64,000 nucleotides of DNA from Ectobacillus funiculus (lineage in GTDB: Bacteria; Bacillota; Bacilli; Bacillales; Bacillaceae_G). How positions within the stretch are numbered: the stretch's first letter is position 1; each line of letters begins with the position of its first letter. Made by a program: the position numbers and the translations under genes. The stretch lies in the NCBI RefSeq assembly GCF_042429435.1, contig NZ_JBHMAF010000108.1; one strand, written 5' to 3'. The notes under the pieces were generated by a model. It made no database searches. It had not been told where the DNA came from and saw nothing but the letters and a program-made list of their open reading frames with translations. Below, in pieces: positions 61,669-64,000 of this stretch.

Positions 61669-62161
61669 GCGACGTATGCAATCCCCTTCCATCAAGACCT
61701 AACCTATATTGCAAACCATTCTTTTCGAAGACAAGGATTTCGAACTCTCTTAAGCGAAGCAATACAGCTTTTGTTTTGTCTTTCAATGTATATGTCTCCT
61801 CAATTCTGTAGTGCTGTTCGACTTGAAGTTTATGCTTTGAAGGACGGACTGCTATACGATAGCGTTTCTCGTTTGTATTTTGGTTTAGGTATTCAATTTC
61901 AAACTCGTCATTTTGACGACTTTCAAGGTTACTACATCGTCCGAACTGATGTGTAAATTCTACTGCTGGTATTCTTGTAGGCAATATAATATTTCTTTTA
62001 AATAACTTGTTGCATTCGGTTATTGCTTCTCCAACTGATTTATAGCCAATACCATAAAAAAACTCCTCGAAAGACTGCTGTTTTTGGGCATGAACTGACA
62101 GAGAACTGCTTGTCATAAACAACAACAAACAAACTGCTAGAGTGACTATATTCTTTACCAT
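61628..62161 (-). CDS. Secreted protein of unknown function
   Basis: 177 residues from ATG 62161 behind GGAGG. Signal peptide (MVKNIVTLAVCLLLFMTSSS, cleavage probably after VHAQ) and a beta-rich mature part with LPTRIP and FEIEYLN, reminiscent of DUF4367-type domains (uncertain). The gene lies between two 80-bp direct repeats; the upstream repeat carries the 3' end of a lost paralogue. Confidence 0.75.
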   Translation of the reverse strand: MVKNIVTLAVCLLLFMTSSSLSVHAQKQQSFEEFFYGIGYKSVGEAITECNKLFKRNIILPTRIPAVEFTHQFGRCSNLESRQNDEFEIEYLNQNTNEKRYRIAVRPSKHKLQVEQHYRIEETYTLKDKTKAVLLRLREFEILVFEKNGLQYRLGLDGRGLHTSPSEVLVQIANTIK

Positions 62162-62238
62162 GGGTTCCTCCAATTTTTGAAAATTCATGCTTACTATATC
62201 TCTCGAAAGTAAAGCATATACATGGCAAAGGTTTGGAG

Positions 62239-62318
62239 GACATGGGGAACGGTTAGAGCATTTCTGCAAATGGTTTATCATTTAATCGTATTTGCAATTT
62301 GGACTAAGGTTTCTGATG
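62239..62318. repeat. 80-bp direct repeat, copy 2 (3' end of a lost paralogue)
   Basis: On the minus strand it reads SETLVQIANTIK and stop, against SEVLVQIANTIK in the intact gene. No more of the gene remains upstream. Confidence 0.9.
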
Positions 62319-62350
62319 ATGAGTAAGCCATACACATTGTATGGCTTGTT

Positions 62351-63025
62351 TTAGTGTTTTAGGTAATTTGGGTCTAAGTGATTGCGTAGGACTACAAGTG
62401 TTTCTTGGTAATATTTCTTTACGGTTTTATCATTCTGTTGGATAACTTGTTCTGTATCAGCATTGATTAAGGCATGAAAGGCTAGTATATCATCTGTTCG
62501 TTTCAATCTTTTGATATTGCCAGTAATCATATGTTCGAATCGTGAGAGAAAGTTTACTATTTGTTCTATACTTTTCTGTTCTTGTTCGTTTAGGTAAACG
62601 TTGATAGGGTCAACTGAATTTTTTAACTCAGTTAATTTCTCTTCTGTGATTCTTACCTTAGCCATAGAAAAATCTATGTAGTTTTGTTTAGACTCTTCTG
62701 TTACATCATCGTAGTTATATTTCCTAGAAGGTGGAGATTGATAAGGGTTTATAGGTTTGTAACCGAGTAACTGTTTGCGTTCGAATTCCCCTTTTTCACT
62801 ATAAAAGTATTCCAATGCTTTTATTGTTTCTACAAGAGATTTATGGAAGTGTAGCATTGCATCTGTTTTCAGTTTCAGTAACAAGCTGAGATGGATATTT
62901 TCTTTTTGACTTTCTAAATTAGCCTTTTGATTTTTGTAATTTGCTTTTTGGGTTATCCAAACGCCAACAATGGCTATCAGAGCAGGGACAGAGATTCTGA
63001 ATACTTCACTCCAATATGTATTCAT
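62351..63025 (-). CDS. Membrane-anchored coiled-coil protein of unknown function
   Basis: 224 residues from ATG 63025, six bases after AAAGGAGG. N-terminal membrane segment (VFRISVPALIAIVGVWI), then a long basic, Q/K/N-rich coiled coil and a helical body to the end. Topology resembles small proteins in phage and defence loci, but the family is not recognised. A hairpin AAGCCATAC / GTATGGCTT lies just beyond the stop (62322-62344). Confidence 0.75.
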   Translation of the reverse strand: MNTYWSEVFRISVPALIAIVGVWITQKANYKNQKANLESQKENIHLSLLLKLKTDAMLHFHKSLVETIKALEYFYSEKGEFERKQLLGYKPINPYQSPPSRKYNYDDVTEESKQNYIDFSMAKVRITEEKLTELKNSVDPINVYLNEQEQKSIEQIVNFLSRFEHMITGNIKRLKRTDDILAFHALINADTEQVIQQNDKTVKKYYQETLVVLRNHLDPNYLKH

Positions 63026-63533
63026 AGTCATCCTCCTTTATTAAGTATTGGTTTGTTAGATTTAGTATAACATCTATTTCCTTTTGGGGTATCTCATAAG
63101 GCACATATTCTGAGGCATAGCGAGGTCATAATGCACACACCCACAGACGCTCTGAATGACTCGTGGATGCGTTTGAAGAATTCTCCCTCCCCTTTCCATT
63201 TTCCTATTTCAATGAGCATAGGATTGAATCTAAGGTCATTCTCTAACATAATTGGAGTTCTCTAAGGAACTCTAAAACATAGGGAAGACGAACAGTCTAA
63301 TTAAGTAAGATAAGGATGGATTATGATAAAATATGTAAATTAAAATCATGGGATATAGGATTGGAAGTCAGATGACGTGGAGAATGAAGTGTATTACGAA
63401 AGGTGTGTACATAGATGTTTTTGATAACCGTAATACTGTTGTTTGGGTTAGTTACAACCTTGAGAATGAAAGTAACTAAATGTTAAATAATGGTTAATTG
63501 TGGTATGATGTAAAAAAGAAAGGAGGGAGTTTT
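63026..63533. other. Interval without a firm gene
   Basis: About 500 bases. The only candidate is a 35-residue frame from ATG 63372 to 63479 (MTWRMKCITKGVYIDVFDN at the start) without a good ribosome site; not called. Confidence 0.5.
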
Positions 63534-63707
63534 ATGAAACGTAATGGAGTTGAAATCCCCCAATCACAAGAATACTTTTGGACAAAAGAGTGGCAGGAGA
63601 GAATAAAGGCAAGTGAGGAAGACCTTGCAAAAGGTGATTATAAAACCTTTAAGACAAAAGAGGACGCATTGGCACATTTAGACTCTTTAAAAGATGGGGA
63701 GAGATAG
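63534..63707 (+). CDS. Antitoxin-tail-like small protein, 57 residues
   Basis: ATG 63534 behind AAAGGAGGGAG. The stretch FWTKEWQERIKASEEDLAKG and following YKTF resembles the C-terminal toxin-binding tails of AbrB/MazE-type antitoxins, but the DNA-binding half is absent. No toxin gene follows within the window. Either a solitary antitoxin-like protein or a truncated one. Confidence 0.6.
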   Translation: MKRNGVEIPQSQEYFWTKEWQERIKASEEDLAKGDYKTFKTKEDALAHLDSLKDGER

Positions 63708-64000
63708 AATATCCTTTTTATGTGCAAATAGGGCTCGTTGTATAGAGGGCTGGCTGTAGCGGTTGCAGTAAAATACAAAGATGGTAGGTGTACCACTCAC
63801 AAATTGGTATGAATGAAGAGCGGGAGGTATAGCCTCCCTGTTATTCTTGGTTTGAATTTTTTTGCTATCCCAATTAGTTGAATCAATTTCATAATCCTCA
63901 GCCCTTGCGTGCCAAGGGTTTTTAGAACACAAAAAAGGAGTACCTCCCCAAATTCTTGTATAATGGTAGTTCCCACACAAACCATAATCAAGAAACGAGG
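63708..64000. other. Right window edge, no firm gene
   Basis: A frame from 63697 reads MGRDRISFLCANRARCIEGWL, faintly like the N-terminus of thioredoxin-type arsenate reductases (FLC..N..R...EGW) with small deletions, then a stop. A hairpin GGGAGG / CCTCCC lies at 63820-63838. The minus-strand frames here are not convincing. Confidence 0.35.

Noticed and set aside
61548..61956. Two + strand frames across 61548-61956
   Set aside because: Antisense to the secreted-protein gene, whose signal peptide and ribosome site support the minus strand.
63687..63991. Minus-strand frames at the right edge
   Set aside because: No ribosome site or family motif; composition looks non-coding.

Overview
The window is chromosomal DNA of a spore-forming member of the Bacillaceae. 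It is low in GC and the core genes run mostly on the + strand. Evidence: spore genes gerE and gerM; RNase HIII, zapA, cvpA, polX, mutS2 in a row; the fatty-acid block lcfA-fadR-fadB-etfB-etfA-trxA; and uvrC, yslB, sdhCAB, ysmA, gerE, racE, gerM, rph, ysnA, ysnB, an order known from Bacillus subtilis and the B. cereus group. lysC, which I recall between uvrC and yslB in B. subtilis, is not seen.

Core, 1-45.6 kb. A ComP/ComA-like two-component pair (left edge) is followed by an RpiR regulator divergent from a GH4 6-phospho-glycosidase. Next come the DNA maintenance genes, an orphan cas6, and the fatty-acid oxidation operon with a textbook FadR operator. A Fur-controlled iron locus holds a lipoprotein, a membrane-anchored paralogue of its domain, and an FTR1 permease. 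Envelope glycolipid-type genes lie between its two halves. uvrC and sdhCAB follow, then a minus-strand glycosyltransferase/DUF6044 pair inserted between ysmA and gerE, and finally the gerE-to-ysnB block. That block is interrupted after racE by nested small mobile elements: an IS605-type right end split by a MITE with an 8-bp target duplication, then an intact TnpB gene with its right-end RNA scaffold.

Dispersed repeats. At least 14 full or partial copies of one ~134-bp intergenic element occur between 1.9 and 43.5 kb, all but one in + orientation. Each full copy ends in a CTCGCC...GGCGAG hairpin and a T-rich tract, so it looks like a portable terminator. None was seen to the right of the tRNA genes.

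Island, 45.65 kb to the right edge. A tRNA-Arg gene lacking the expected 3' CCA is followed at once by a tyrosine integrase. The island then carries a complete type I restriction-modification operon (hsdM, hsdS, hsdR, a small unknown gene, a zinc peptidase), a replication-initiator-like gene behind a strongly structured intergenic region, a GHKL ATPase of unknown role and a resolvase remnant. After that comes a run of single minus-strand genes (unknown, HAD hydrolase, 2H phosphoesterase, GNAT acetyltransferase), three of which are followed by a related ~60-bp repeat and one by a weaker match. Secreted and membrane proteins and an antitoxin-like tail follow. The right attachment site is not in the window. 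This is an integrated mobile or defence island.
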